From positions 1 to 20,928 of the forward strand of contig JBBSHY010000017.1 of NCBI GenBank assembly GCA_038232415.1: a DNA stretch of 20,928 nucleotides. The letters are read 5' to 3'. The notes beneath the pieces were generated by a model that did no database searches, was not told where the DNA came from, and worked only from the letters and a program-made list of their open reading frames with translations. Positions 1-7,226 of the stretch are shown piece after piece (the first letter of the stretch is position 1; each line of letters begins with the position of its first letter). Origin of the DNA: JBBRXZ01 sp038232415 (GTDB taxonomy: Bacteria > Patescibacteriota > Saccharimonadia > Saccharimonadales > UBA4665). Made by a program: the position numbers and the translations under genes.

Positions 1-1
1 G

Positions 2-493
2 AAGTGTGATATAAGTGAAGCTTATAAAGCCGAAAATGGCCGGACTGACCTGGTGGATTTGAAAGTTCATAAGCATAACGGCAAGCTTGTGGCGCCAGTG
101 GAAAAGATCCATCCCAATGTCTTCCCGGGCCTGAACATTGATCACCTGCCCTACTTTGTGCCGATTGTCGCTGTAGCACACGGCCGGACAATGATTCACG
201 ACTGGATCTACGAGGATAGGGCTCTAATGTATACCGAGATGAAAAAAATTGGCGTTAATCTGGAGTTGGCTGATCCTCACCGCGTATTCATAGAAGGGCC
301 TACCCGCTTTAAAGCTGCCGACATGGTCTGCCCCAGCGGGATACGTCCGGCTGTGATGTTACTTATAGGCATGTTGGCTGCTCCAGGTAATTCCGTTCTC
401 CGTAACGTATACACTATAAACCGTGGTTACGAAGATCTGGCTGAACGTCTTAACAGCCTCGGCGCTCGGATCACCGTCCTGCATGACATTTAA
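2..493 (+). CDS. murA: UDP-N-acetylglucosamine 1-carboxyvinyltransferase-like protein (MurA), C-terminal part
   Basis: The reading frame is open from the window edge, so the 5' end is missing; about 163 residues are visible, ending at TAA 491-493. MurA transfers enolpyruvate from PEP to UDP-GlcNAc, the first committed step of peptidoglycan synthesis in the cytoplasm. The match is to the last third of the EPT fold: the FPG-x(3)-D-x-LP segment corresponds to the FPTDxQ catalytic-aspartate segment, followed by a family-typical MIHDWIYEDR stretch and the terminal INRGYEDLAERLNSLGA helix. Two usual residues differ: the TDLRA motif reads SGIRPA, so its aspartate is lost, and DRGYE reads NRGYE. The protein is therefore either a divergent CPR MurA or a paralogue. 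No SD or start can be judged. It is followed 24 bp later by tRNA-Gly. Confidence 0.85.
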   Translation, partial: KCDISEAYKAENGRTDLVDLKVHKHNGKLVAPVEKIHPNVFPGLNIDHLPYFVPIVAVAHGRTMIHDWIYEDRALMYTEMKKIGVNLELADPHRVFIEGPTRFKAADMVCPSGIRPAVMLLIGMLAAPGNSVLRNVYTINRGYEDLAERLNSLGARITVLHDI

Positions 494-500
494 ATTGTGA

Positions 501-506
501 TATAAT
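501..506 (+). promoter_or_regulatory. -10 element of tRNA-Gly
   Basis: A perfect TATAAT lies 12 bp before the tRNA. It sits in the 16-mer tataatcacctctgtt, which recurs exactly upstream of tRNA-His (14478-14493). No good -35 is visible; the expected place lies at the very end of the murA frame. Confidence 0.6.
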
Positions 507-517
507 CACCTCTGTTG

Positions 518-592
518 GCGGGTGTCGTATAGCGGTTATTATCCTAGTTTTCCAAACTAGTGACGGGAGTTCGACTCTCCCCACCCGCACCA
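518..592 (+). tRNA. tRNA-Gly(UCC)
   Basis: A full cloverleaf can be folded by eye. The acceptor GCGGGTG (518-524) pairs perfectly with CACCCGC (582-588), with discriminator A589 and an encoded CCA at 590-592. The anticodon stem is CTAGT/ACTAG with loop TTTCCAA, giving anticodon UCC (glycine, GGA/GGG codons). The T arm is GGGAG-TTCGACT-CTCCC. The anticodon is ordinary UCC, not UCA, so the tRNA gives no support for UGA recoding. Confidence 0.97.
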
Positions 593-622
593 GCAAGTAG
601 GCTATGAGAGGTCTGGGTAGGC

Positions 623-1183
623 GTGAATAACATATCGAGAATTAACCGAAAAGCACCTCAGTTCAGTGCTACAGATATTTTCGGTGACAAAATAAATCTA
701 GCTGACTATAAAGACGGCTATGTCCTGCTGGTATTTTTACGCTACTCCGGTTGTCCCTGGTGTAATCTCGCTATTCACCGCCTGTCTCTGGAATATAAAC
801 GCTTGCTGGAATATAAATGTCAGGTTATCGCGTTTGTGCAATCTGACAAAGATGACGTTGTAAAGAACATTTACGACCGTCACGAGCTCAAGCCACAATT
901 CCCCATTATTGCCGATCATGATATGCATTTTTATGAGCAATATGGTGTCGATTCGTCTATCACAGGTACATTTCGGGAAATCACCAAACTCCCTTATTGG
1001 CTGCAGTCAGTAAAAAAATATGGTTTTAAGCAGGAAAAAATCGACGGTAATTTATTCCTGGTGCCTGCCTGGTTCTTGATCAACACCCGGACAGGTAAAA
1101 TCGTCAGAAGTGAACGCGGAGTGAGTTTTTATAACCACGAAACGTTTATCAGCATCTACGACTCACTGACTTTCAAAGATTAG
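623..1183 (+). CDS. peroxiredoxin-like / AhpC-TSA family thiol protein
   Basis: The 186-residue protein has a thioredoxin fold of the AhpC/TSA 'peroxiredoxin-like' type. An N-terminal KAPxFSATDIFGDKINLADY segment is typical of peroxiredoxins. It is followed by the strand VLLVFLRYSGCPWC with a CxxC pair at Cys44 and Cys47, then an FPIIADHD segment. A late VPAWFLINTRTGKIVRSERG stretch matches the usual C-terminal beta-hairpin of this group. The CPWC arrangement is more like a two-cysteine redox site than the TxxC of classical peroxiredoxins. The likely role is cytosolic thiol reduction or peroxide defence; the substrate is unknown. There is no signal peptide. The start is GTG at 623 with a poor SD (GGTAGG); no in-frame ATG fits better. 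It may be co-transcribed with tRNA-Gly, 30 bp upstream. Confidence 0.8.
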   Translation: MNNISRINRKAPQFSATDIFGDKINLADYKDGYVLLVFLRYSGCPWCNLAIHRLSLEYKRLLEYKCQVIAFVQSDKDDVVKNIYDRHELKPQFPIIADHDMHFYEQYGVDSSITGTFREITKLPYWLQSVKKYGFKQEKIDGNLFLVPAWFLINTRTGKIVRSERGVSFYNHETFISIYDSLTFKD

Positions 1184-1225
1184 TTTATATTAGTAAAAGG
1201 TCCCTATAACCTTGTTATGGAAAGT

Positions 1226-2680
1226 CTAGTAGCTGGCGCGCTGAGCCAGCCCTAACGCGTAGTCCGCCCACCAAGTACCGGCCGAGGGGCCGCTGTTGCA
1301 TGTGCCGTCAGATTCGCCAGGTGCTTTTACCCAAACATACGCGTCGATTAACGTATTAGAAGTTTGGGTAGTCGGAACATTACCCAAGGCTCGGCCAGCG
1401 GGATTGCACCACTGCCCGTCGGCGGCTGGGCCCAGCCCATTACGGCTAGTATCGATGACGAAATGCTTGTGGTTAATGTAAGTGGATAGTAACTGGCCAT
1501 ACGTAGTATTGTCCGCTGTCGTATGGAAATTAGAAACATTCAGAGTAAAACCGTCTGCCGCCGTAATATTGGCTTTATTGAGACGTGCCGCCATAATATC
1601 GGCCGGCTTCCAGTGCGGGTTGCCGGCGTCTATATACACATGGGTGCCGGCGTTCGCTTTGAGCATACTGACGGCTTGCGATAACAGTGATAGCCGTGTC
1701 GTCTGGTCAGTAACAGACAAACAATCGAGGTTAGCCAACGAATCAGGCTCCAGTACTACAAGTGCCTGGCGCGTACCAATGCCCAAAGCCACAGCTTTAA
1801 TCCAGCTTAGATAAGCGTCTGCCATGGTGTCGCCAGCGGAGTAGCCCCCGCAGTCACGCTGCGGAATATTGTAAGCCACCAGAACCGGCACTGCGGATTT
1901 GGCTGCCGCCGCACTAACATACTTATCCACATCACTAGCTACATCGCTGTTCCAGCCGCCAAACCATTTAGATTGCGGTTGGGCGGCGATTTTATCCATT
2001 TGGGCTGCGTCCGATGAGCGGCTTGACCGCCAACCATCAGCTTGCTTCCTGGCATTAGAATTAGGGTCGACATACAAGGTAAGACTATCTAACCATGAGG
2101 TTGCCGGCGGCGGGCTCGATAAAGTAGAAGTTGGGCTGGAAGGTGTGGTTGTCGTGGCTGGGGGGGCGGTTGTCGTGCTTGCTGGCGCCGTAGTTGTGTT
2201 GGTGGACGGCACAGTTACGCTAAAGGTGGTCCGGGCAACTTCACTGCCGTTGTTATTTTTAGCGATAAAGGCAATATTATAAACATTATTTGCCCGCCAG
2301 TTCCACCCGCTAACATCAGCGATTGATTCTTTATGAGGATAGCCGGTCATATTGGTCAGCATAAGGTTGAGCTGGCCGCCATCAACCGACCAATACATAG
2401 AGTAGTCGTTAACGTTCCAATCATCAAGTAATCCTTTAAAGGGCTGCACGCCGTCGATATTGGCACTATTAGTCGGCCACCAGTTACTTACTACCGGATT
2501 TGAGGTGGCTCCCGTCGGGTCAATACTTATTAACCCGGCAACGACCGTTGCCACTGTAAAAATTGCTACCAGTATGATAAATTTATTAGATTTTTTATAT
2601 TTTGTGATCATTCGTGCCATGCATGATTGTGTTTTTTCTTTTTTATCAAATAGCGTTTTTTGAGTCGTATAAGCTATCAT
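1226..2680 (-). CDS. membrane-anchored glycoside hydrolase family 6 (endoglucanase/cellobiohydrolase) with Ig-like domain
   Basis: GH6 enzymes cleave beta-1,4-glucan with inversion. Domains: a short basic N-terminus and one hydrophobic segment (about residues 34-53, signal anchor), an Ig-like beta domain (about 60-157, with YSMYWSVDGGQLNLM and SGWNWRA stretches seen in actinobacterial secreted proteins), a Thr/Pro/Ser linker (158-195), then the GH6 domain (198-484). GH6 signatures are complete: LYVDPNSNA, PQRDCGGYSAG with Asp276, LEPDSL with the catalytic acid Asp313, YIDAGNPHWKPA, VIDTSRNG with Asp410, and KAPGESDGTC with Asp458. Cys277/Cys320 and Cys425/Cys461 probably form the two family disulphides, which supports an extracytoplasmic site. 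The start is uncertain: ATG at 2620 or 2611 would give a more typical signal anchor than 2680, and none has a strong SD. It is divergent from the glycan-synthesis genes. Confidence 0.93.
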   Translation of the reverse strand: MIAYTTQKTLFDKKEKTQSCMARMITKYKKSNKFIILVAIFTVATVVAGLISIDPTGATSNPVVSNWWPTNSANIDGVQPFKGLLDDWNVNDYSMYWSVDGGQLNLMLTNMTGYPHKESIADVSGWNWRANNVYNIAFIAKNNNGSEVARTTFSVTVPSTNTTTAPASTTTAPPATTTTPSSPTSTLSSPPPATSWLDSLTLYVDPNSNARKQADGWRSSRSSDAAQMDKIAAQPQSKWFGGWNSDVASDVDKYVSAAAAKSAVPVLVAYNIPQRDCGGYSAGDTMADAYLSWIKAVALGIGTRQALVVLEPDSLANLDCLSVTDQTTRLSLLSQAVSMLKANAGTHVYIDAGNPHWKPADIMAARLNKANITAADGFTLNVSNFHTTADNTTYGQLLSTYINHKHFVIDTSRNGLGPAADGQWCNPAGRALGNVPTTQTSNTLIDAYVWVKAPGESDGTCNSGPSAGTWWADYALGLAQRASY

Positions 2681-3055
2681 ACAGGCCTGGCCGGCTAAGT
2701 CAATGCAGGTTATGGCTAATTCGTCTAAGCTCGACGGTACTTATTATGACACTGCACGCAATAATATGTATCATGGTGCCAAGCTACCAGTTTAGCGCCA
2801 CAGCACCTACTGCGTAAGCCGATGATTTTGGCAATTTTTGTAAACATTTTTTCTGCCTAATAACAGTATATATTAACCCGACAGTCATTACAAAACTATA
2901 ACTATCTGATTAATTAATTTTATTTTTTCTCTGTTAAATATAAATAATAGTTAAGCTAGGAAACTATTGTTAATTATCTTACTGTATGTCTTAGTTTTAA
3001 CGTGTAGGATTGTGAACAGGTGTTTATTCACCGCTACGAAATAAAATGCTATAAA

Positions 3056-3100
3056 CCAGCAAGTTATTAAATTAATAAGATTTGCTGGATTTTCATTTTT
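3056..3100 (+). promoter_or_regulatory. hairpin with T-rich tail in the operon leader
   Basis: The outer arms CCAGCAA (3056-3062) and TTGCTGG (3082-3088) are perfect complements. Inside them TTATTAA (3064-3070) and TTAATAA (3072-3078) pair again, and the 3' side runs into ATTTTCATTTTT (3089-3100). It looks like an intrinsic terminator or attenuator just ahead of the SD of the glycosyltransferase gene. A tight cruciform or protein-binding palindrome is an alternative reading. Confidence 0.45.
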
Positions 3101-3121
3101 ATGACACTACAAAGTTAAGTT

Positions 3122-3129
3122 AAAGGAGG
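3122..3129 (+). promoter_or_regulatory. strong Shine-Dalgarno site that sets an AUC start
   Basis: AAAGGAGG is followed by a 5-nt spacer (AAACT) and then ATC at 3135. This is the strongest SD I see in the window, and it points to ATC 3135 as the initiation codon of the GT2 gene. Confidence 0.75.
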
Positions 3130-3134
3130 AAACT

Positions 3135-4442
3135 ATCGAAAAAGTCATCCAACCAGTTTCAATCATCATTCCCACGCTTAATGAAGCTGGCAACTTGGAG
3201 CTGCTTTTTGAACGCATCCACGCTACGATGCACAAAGCAGGCATACCTTATGAGATCGTTATCATTGACGACCATTCTAGTGACGAAACAGTTGCTATCG
3301 CCCAGAACAGTAACCCCAGATACCATGTACGTTTGCTTACCAAACAAGGCCAACGGGGCAAGGCGTTCTCGTTACTAGAGGGTTTTGAAGCCGCTGAGTA
3401 CGATCTGGTTTGTATGATTGATGGCGATCTGCAGTACCCGCCTGAAGCTATTGGGGCGATGTACCATAAAATGCAATACTGCGATGCCGATGTTATTATT
3501 ACCGAGCGGATTGATAATAAAACCAGTGCTTTACGCCGACTGAGCTCAGCCATTTATAACTTCTTTTTCATAAAGCTTTTGTTTGGCATCAATTACGACA
3601 CGCAGTCGGGGCTAAAGCTCTTTAAGAAGAAAATTTTACGAAATGTAGAACTTTCACCCTCGCCATGGAGTTTTGACCTGGAATTTATAGTCCGCTCATT
3701 GGAGCAAGACTATACCATTCTTAATCATGAAATAGCTTTCAGTAAACGGCATGCCGGTGTACCAAAGGTTCACATGCTTAGTGCGACTATGGAGTTGTCG
3801 GCGGCCGCTTTGCGTCTCTGGCGCGGCACTTCCACGAAACGAGTCAGGCTTAATTATAAAAACCTGCAGATACTCCAGCGCAGCGTGATGGGTTTTGTAG
3901 CCATATCTTTAGCTGTAATCGGTATAAACTTTCACGCTACGAAAGCTAGTGCTTTAAGTCTGCAGTCGGTAACTGACGCTGTGCAATCAGCTGTTCGATT
4001 ATCTGAGCCGCTAAGTGCAACCCGCGGCGCCAGTTTAAAAGCTAGCGGTCCTACAGATAGTAAACCCAGGCACACTCCTCCTACTACGACAGCTTCTCAA
4101 GCCAATAGTCAGCCAACAGTAGCTACACCAGCACCTGGCAGTACGAACAACGCATCTGCCAGTGATTCTGCAAGTAAACCGCTCCATAACCAAACTGCTA
4201 CTAACAATACATCGACTGATAACCCAAACGGTACACCCGATCCTGCGGCATTGCAGACAGCCAGCGACAAGCAAGCGAAGTATTATCCGGTGAGTAAGCT
4301 TAGTGCTACCAAAACACAGCAGTTCTTAAGAGCAGCCTTGAGTATCGTTATGGCCGGCGCTATACTTGTCGCTGTGAGCGGCCTGATTATAGCGGGGAAA
4401 TCATTGTCAAAAAGGATCCATCGCCAGCCAATCAGAATGTAA
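3135..4442 (+). CDS. DPM1/GtrB-like family 2 glycosyltransferase with C-terminal Ser/Thr-rich extracytoplasmic loop (AUC start)
   Basis: From ATC 3135 the product is 435 residues. Residues 1-240 are a GT-A domain of the polyprenyl-phosphate sugar transferase type: VSIIIPTLNE at the N-terminus, DDHSSDET (45-52), the metal-binding DGDLQYPPE (DxD at 96-98), QSGLKLFKK and PWSFDLEFI. Such enzymes make dolichyl- or undecaprenyl-phosphate sugars at the inner face of the membrane. A membrane segment follows (about 250-266), then about 125 residues rich in Ser, Thr, Asn, Ala and Pro, and a second membrane segment (about 398-420) with a basic tail. There is no GtrA-like flippase domain. No ATG, GTG or TTG lies between the upstream in-frame stop (3102-3104) and TTG 3195, and starting at TTG would delete the conserved first beta strand. 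It is the first gene of a four-gene operon; the next gene begins 3 bp after its stop. Confidence 0.88.
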   Translation: MEKVIQPVSIIIPTLNEAGNLELLFERIHATMHKAGIPYEIVIIDDHSSDETVAIAQNSNPRYHVRLLTKQGQRGKAFSLLEGFEAAEYDLVCMIDGDLQYPPEAIGAMYHKMQYCDADVIITERIDNKTSALRRLSSAIYNFFFIKLLFGINYDTQSGLKLFKKKILRNVELSPSPWSFDLEFIVRSLEQDYTILNHEIAFSKRHAGVPKVHMLSATMELSAAALRLWRGTSTKRVRLNYKNLQILQRSVMGFVAISLAVIGINFHATKASALSLQSVTDAVQSAVRLSEPLSATRGASLKASGPTDSKPRHTPPTTTASQANSQPTVATPAPGSTNNASASDSASKPLHNQTATNNTSTDNPNGTPDPAALQTASDKQAKYYPVSKLSATKTQQFLRAALSIVMAGAILVAVSGLIIAGKSLSKRIHRQPIRM

Positions 4443-4445
4443 TCT

Positions 4446-5663
4446 GTGAAACGTATACAAAATTTATTTTTTATTACTGGGATAGTGCTTTTCGTACTGG
4501 CCGGTGGCATTGCCGCGACTATCGGTTATCTTAATAGCCGGCAACGGGCCGTGCCAATTGTTTTCTCTAAGAATGCTATGTTGCTCGAAACATGGAATGC
4601 CAATAAGAAAAATAACATTGAGCCGACTTCGGGGCGAACTATTGATAAGAGCCAAAATAATTTAACGACCAGCGAAGGCCAGAGTTACACCATGCTGCGC
4701 GCGGTTTGGATGGATGACCGCGCTACCTTTGATAAAAGCTGGCAATTTACAAAAAATAATTTGCAGCGGCCAGACCACTTGTTCTCCTGGAAGTACGGTA
4801 AGTTGGCCAATAATAAATACGGCATACTGGTAAATGCGGGCGGTCAAAACACTGCTTCAGATGCCGATCAGGACATTGCGCTGGGATTATTAATGGCATA
4901 CTCCCGTTGGAATGAGACCAGCTACTTAACTGCCGCCCAACCAATCATTAACAGCATCTGGCAGAATGAAGTTATTAATATAAACGGGGAACCGGTATTA
5001 ACCGCGGACGATTTAGAAAAGAATTCACCCTCTACTGTAGTGGTAAACCCCTCCTACTTTGCGTTTGCTAACTACAAAGTTTTTGCCAAGGTCGATACTA
5101 AACATGATTGGAATAATCTAGCCAGCAATTCATACAATTTACTTAACAAGTTAAGTACCGCAAAACTAGGCAAGAGTAGTAGCGCCGGCCTGCCGCCGGA
5201 TTGGGTAGAAATAGACCGGCTTTCGGGCAACTTTTCCCCGCCCAAGTCTGATAATTTAGATACCAATTTTGGTTACGATGCCATGCGTATCCCCTTCCGG
5301 TTAGCACTTGACTATAGCTGGTTTAAAGATGCCCGTGACAAAGAAGCATTGAGCCACTATGGTTTTTTGCGGCAGTTTTGGCAGCATACGCATGTTTTAA
5401 ACGCAGTATACGCCCATGATGGCAGTGTCGTAGCCGGCTACGAGTCGCCGGCTATATATGGCGGCACCATAGGCTACTTTGTAAATATTGATCCGAATGA
5501 CGCCAAAGATATATACCAGACTAAGCTGCAGACTTTGTACAGCCCTGATCAGCAGTCGTGGAAGGCACCGGCGCCCGGGTATTACGAAGATAACTGGGCC
5601 TGGTTTGGCATCGCACTCACCCAAAACGCCCTGCCTAACTTAACGGCAATAAAAACACAATGA
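4446..5663 (+). CDS. membrane-anchored glycoside hydrolase family 8 (BcsZ-like endoglucanase)
   Basis: The 405-residue protein has a hydrophobic anchor at about 8-28 and a GH8 (alpha/alpha)6 domain. GH8 enzymes hydrolyse beta-1,4-glucans, and BcsZ is the cellulase that accompanies bacterial cellulose synthases. Visible motifs are TTSEGQSYTMLRAVW with the presumed catalytic acid Glu77, ASDADQDIALGLLMA with the substrate-binding aspartates (139-143), PPDWVEID, and FGYDAMRIPFRLALDY (about 276-290). The start is GTG 4446, 3 bp after the previous stop; the N-terminus then fits a signal anchor. It ends in TGA and overlaps the next gene by 4 bp (ATGA), indicating translational coupling to the synthase. 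The active site should face outside, where it could trim the emerging polymer. Confidence 0.93.
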   Translation: MKRIQNLFFITGIVLFVLAGGIAATIGYLNSRQRAVPIVFSKNAMLLETWNANKKNNIEPTSGRTIDKSQNNLTTSEGQSYTMLRAVWMDDRATFDKSWQFTKNNLQRPDHLFSWKYGKLANNKYGILVNAGGQNTASDADQDIALGLLMAYSRWNETSYLTAAQPIINSIWQNEVININGEPVLTADDLEKNSPSTVVVNPSYFAFANYKVFAKVDTKHDWNNLASNSYNLLNKLSTAKLGKSSSAGLPPDWVEIDRLSGNFSPPKSDNLDTNFGYDAMRIPFRLALDYSWFKDARDKEALSHYGFLRQFWQHTHVLNAVYAHDGSVVAGYESPAIYGGTIGYFVNIDPNDAKDIYQTKLQTLYSPDQQSWKAPAPGYYEDNWAWFGIALTQNALPNLTAIKTQ

Positions 5664-7216
5664 CGTCTGGAACTGCTGCCATAACCGACAAAACGTCTTT
5701 TCTTCAGGGTTACGCTAGTAAACGCCTGCTGGTCTTTAATTGCCTCATGGCCGCCATCTACTTTTTTGTGTTGGCTTTCAAGTTTCATCCAGGCAATCAT
5801 TTGCTGTTCTATATGCTCCTCGCCGGCGAAGTCTATCACCTGATGCAAATTTTTGGCTATTGCTATAGTATCTGGAACCAGACGTTTAGCGCCCCTTTTA
5901 GTAAGAGTTTTGCAAAGCCGGTTGATGTGTTTATTACTGTCTGCGGTGAACCGGCGGAGATTGTCCGCGAGACTGCCACAGCCGCACTTGGTATGGACTA
6001 TTCAGGCCAAGTGAACGTCTATCTGTTAAATGATGGTTTTGTTGCCGAGTGCGACAACTGGCAAGAAATCGAGCAACTAGGCACTGACCTGGGAATTACC
6101 TGTATAACCCGGCAAGTTGGTGGTGGCGCTAAAGCCGGTAACATCAATAATGCCCTCAAGGTCACCGATAGTTCTTATGTAGTGGTATTTGATGCCGACC
6201 ATGTGCCCCATAGCGATTTTCTAAAGGAGGTCATGGGCTATTTTACAGATAAAAAAATGGGCTTCGTGCAAACGCCGCAATTTTATAAAAACCAGTCTAC
6301 CAATGCCATTACCCAAACGGCTTGGGATCAGCAAGCTCTATTTTTTGGCCCGATTATGTGTGGCAAGAACCGCCTGAATGCTGCGTTTATGTGCGGGACT
6401 AATATGGCTTTAAGCCGCCAGGCTCTCAATGAGGTAGGTGGTATGTGCGAGTTTAATATTGCCGAGGATTTTTTAACTTCATTGTTTGTACATGATAAAG
6501 GCTGGAACAGCATTTACGTCCCTAAAGTTCTGGCTGAAGGTTTAGCCCCGGAAGATTTCCTGAGCTATTACAAACAGCAATTCCGCTGGACACGCGGCAG
6601 CCTGGAAGTAATCTTTAAATACAACCCGTTATTTAAACGTGGACTGAGCTGGTCGCAGCGATTACAGTACTTGGTGTCTGCCAGCTATTTTTTGTCTGGT
6701 TTCGTAGTATTGTTCGACGCCCTCTTACCCATGATTTTTCTTTACACCGGCATTACCGCCGTTGATACTCACACTATGTTGTTAGCCATCATTTTTATAC
6801 CTTATATTTTTTCGACACTCTTTGCTTTGCAAAAAAGCAGCAATTACTCTATGAGCTTCGGGGCTATCAGTTTTTCTATCAGCGCCTTCGTGCTGCAAAT
6901 TCGCGGCGTGCTAGCAGTTCTGACTAATCAAAAAACATCTTTTGCCGTGACGTCTAAGCAGCAATTGAAAGGTAATTTTTTATACCTGGTAACCCCTCAT
7001 TTGGTGTATATAGCTGCAGCCATGATTGGGTTAGGGATCGCGTTACACCGCGAAGCTCTCAGCGCCTCACTATTGGCTAACCTGGCCTGGGTGGTCGTAA
7101 ACATTGCCGCTTTTGTACCGTTCATATTAGCTGCTGCCCCGTCCCGAAAATCTAAACAAGCAAGGACAAATAATCGCTTAGCTCGTAAATCAGCATCAGC
7201 TTCGGCATCAAAGTAA
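5660..7216 (+). CDS. cellulose synthase-like family 2 glycosyltransferase (BcsA-like, no PilZ domain)
   Basis: This 518-residue processive membrane GT2 has two N-terminal membrane segments (about 22-40 and 48-66), a cytoplasmic GT-A domain (about 85-320) and roughly five more membrane segments, then a basic Ser/Ala/Lys-rich tail. Motifs in order: DVFITVCGEP, YLLNDG (123-126; usually LDDG), AKAGNINNAL, the DADH metal site (178-181), FVQTPQFY, FMCGTNMALSR, AED (268-270; usually TED) and QQFRW (306-310, the QxxRW acceptor-binding motif). BcsA-type enzymes polymerise UDP-glucose into beta-1,4-glucan and extrude it. The c-di-GMP-binding PilZ domain is absent, so regulation must differ. The start at ATG 5660 overlaps the GH8 stop. 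A related beta-glycan such as mannan or mixed-linkage glucan cannot be excluded as product. Confidence 0.93.
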   Translation: MTSGTAAITDKTSFLQGYASKRLLVFNCLMAAIYFFVLAFKFHPGNHLLFYMLLAGEVYHLMQIFGYCYSIWNQTFSAPFSKSFAKPVDVFITVCGEPAEIVRETATAALGMDYSGQVNVYLLNDGFVAECDNWQEIEQLGTDLGITCITRQVGGGAKAGNINNALKVTDSSYVVVFDADHVPHSDFLKEVMGYFTDKKMGFVQTPQFYKNQSTNAITQTAWDQQALFFGPIMCGKNRLNAAFMCGTNMALSRQALNEVGGMCEFNIAEDFLTSLFVHDKGWNSIYVPKVLAEGLAPEDFLSYYKQQFRWTRGSLEVIFKYNPLFKRGLSWSQRLQYLVSASYFLSGFVVLFDALLPMIFLYTGITAVDTHTMLLAIIFIPYIFSTLFALQKSSNYSMSFGAISFSISAFVLQIRGVLAVLTNQKTSFAVTSKQQLKGNFLYLVTPHLVYIAAAMIGLGIALHREALSASLLANLAWVVVNIAAFVPFILAAAPSRKSKQARTNNRLARKSASASASK

Positions 7217-7226
7217 GGTTATCAGC

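Larger units (their letters stand above)
2681..3134. other. AT-rich divergent intergenic region
   Basis: This 454-bp gap separates the GH6 gene from the glycosyltransferase operon and must hold the promoters of both. It becomes very AT-rich from about 2830. No convincing sigma70 pair stands out on either strand. Recognisable elements are a small hairpin at 3012-3032 (GTGAA/TTCAC, or alternatively GGTG/CACC), a long hairpin at 3056-3088 with a T-rich tail, and a strong SD at 3122-3129. A five-codon ATG frame (3101-3118) precedes the SD. I recognise no riboswitch class. Confidence 0.6.

Noticed and set aside
518..592. Possible UGA-to-glycine recoding
   Set aside because: The glycine tRNA has anticodon UCC, and TGA acts as a stop in the ATGA overlap at 5660-5663; no gene needs read-through.
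1184..1225. Terminator between the peroxiredoxin-like and GH6 genes
   Set aside because: Only weak 5-bp arms (AAGGT/ACCTT and ATAAC/GTTAT) that exclude each other, with a short T run; not strong enough to call.
1482..2282. Two forward frames of 110 and 127 residues opposite the GH6 gene
   Set aside because: They lie fully inside a gene with complete catalytic motifs; the Val-rich one is just the reverse of the Thr/Pro linker codons.
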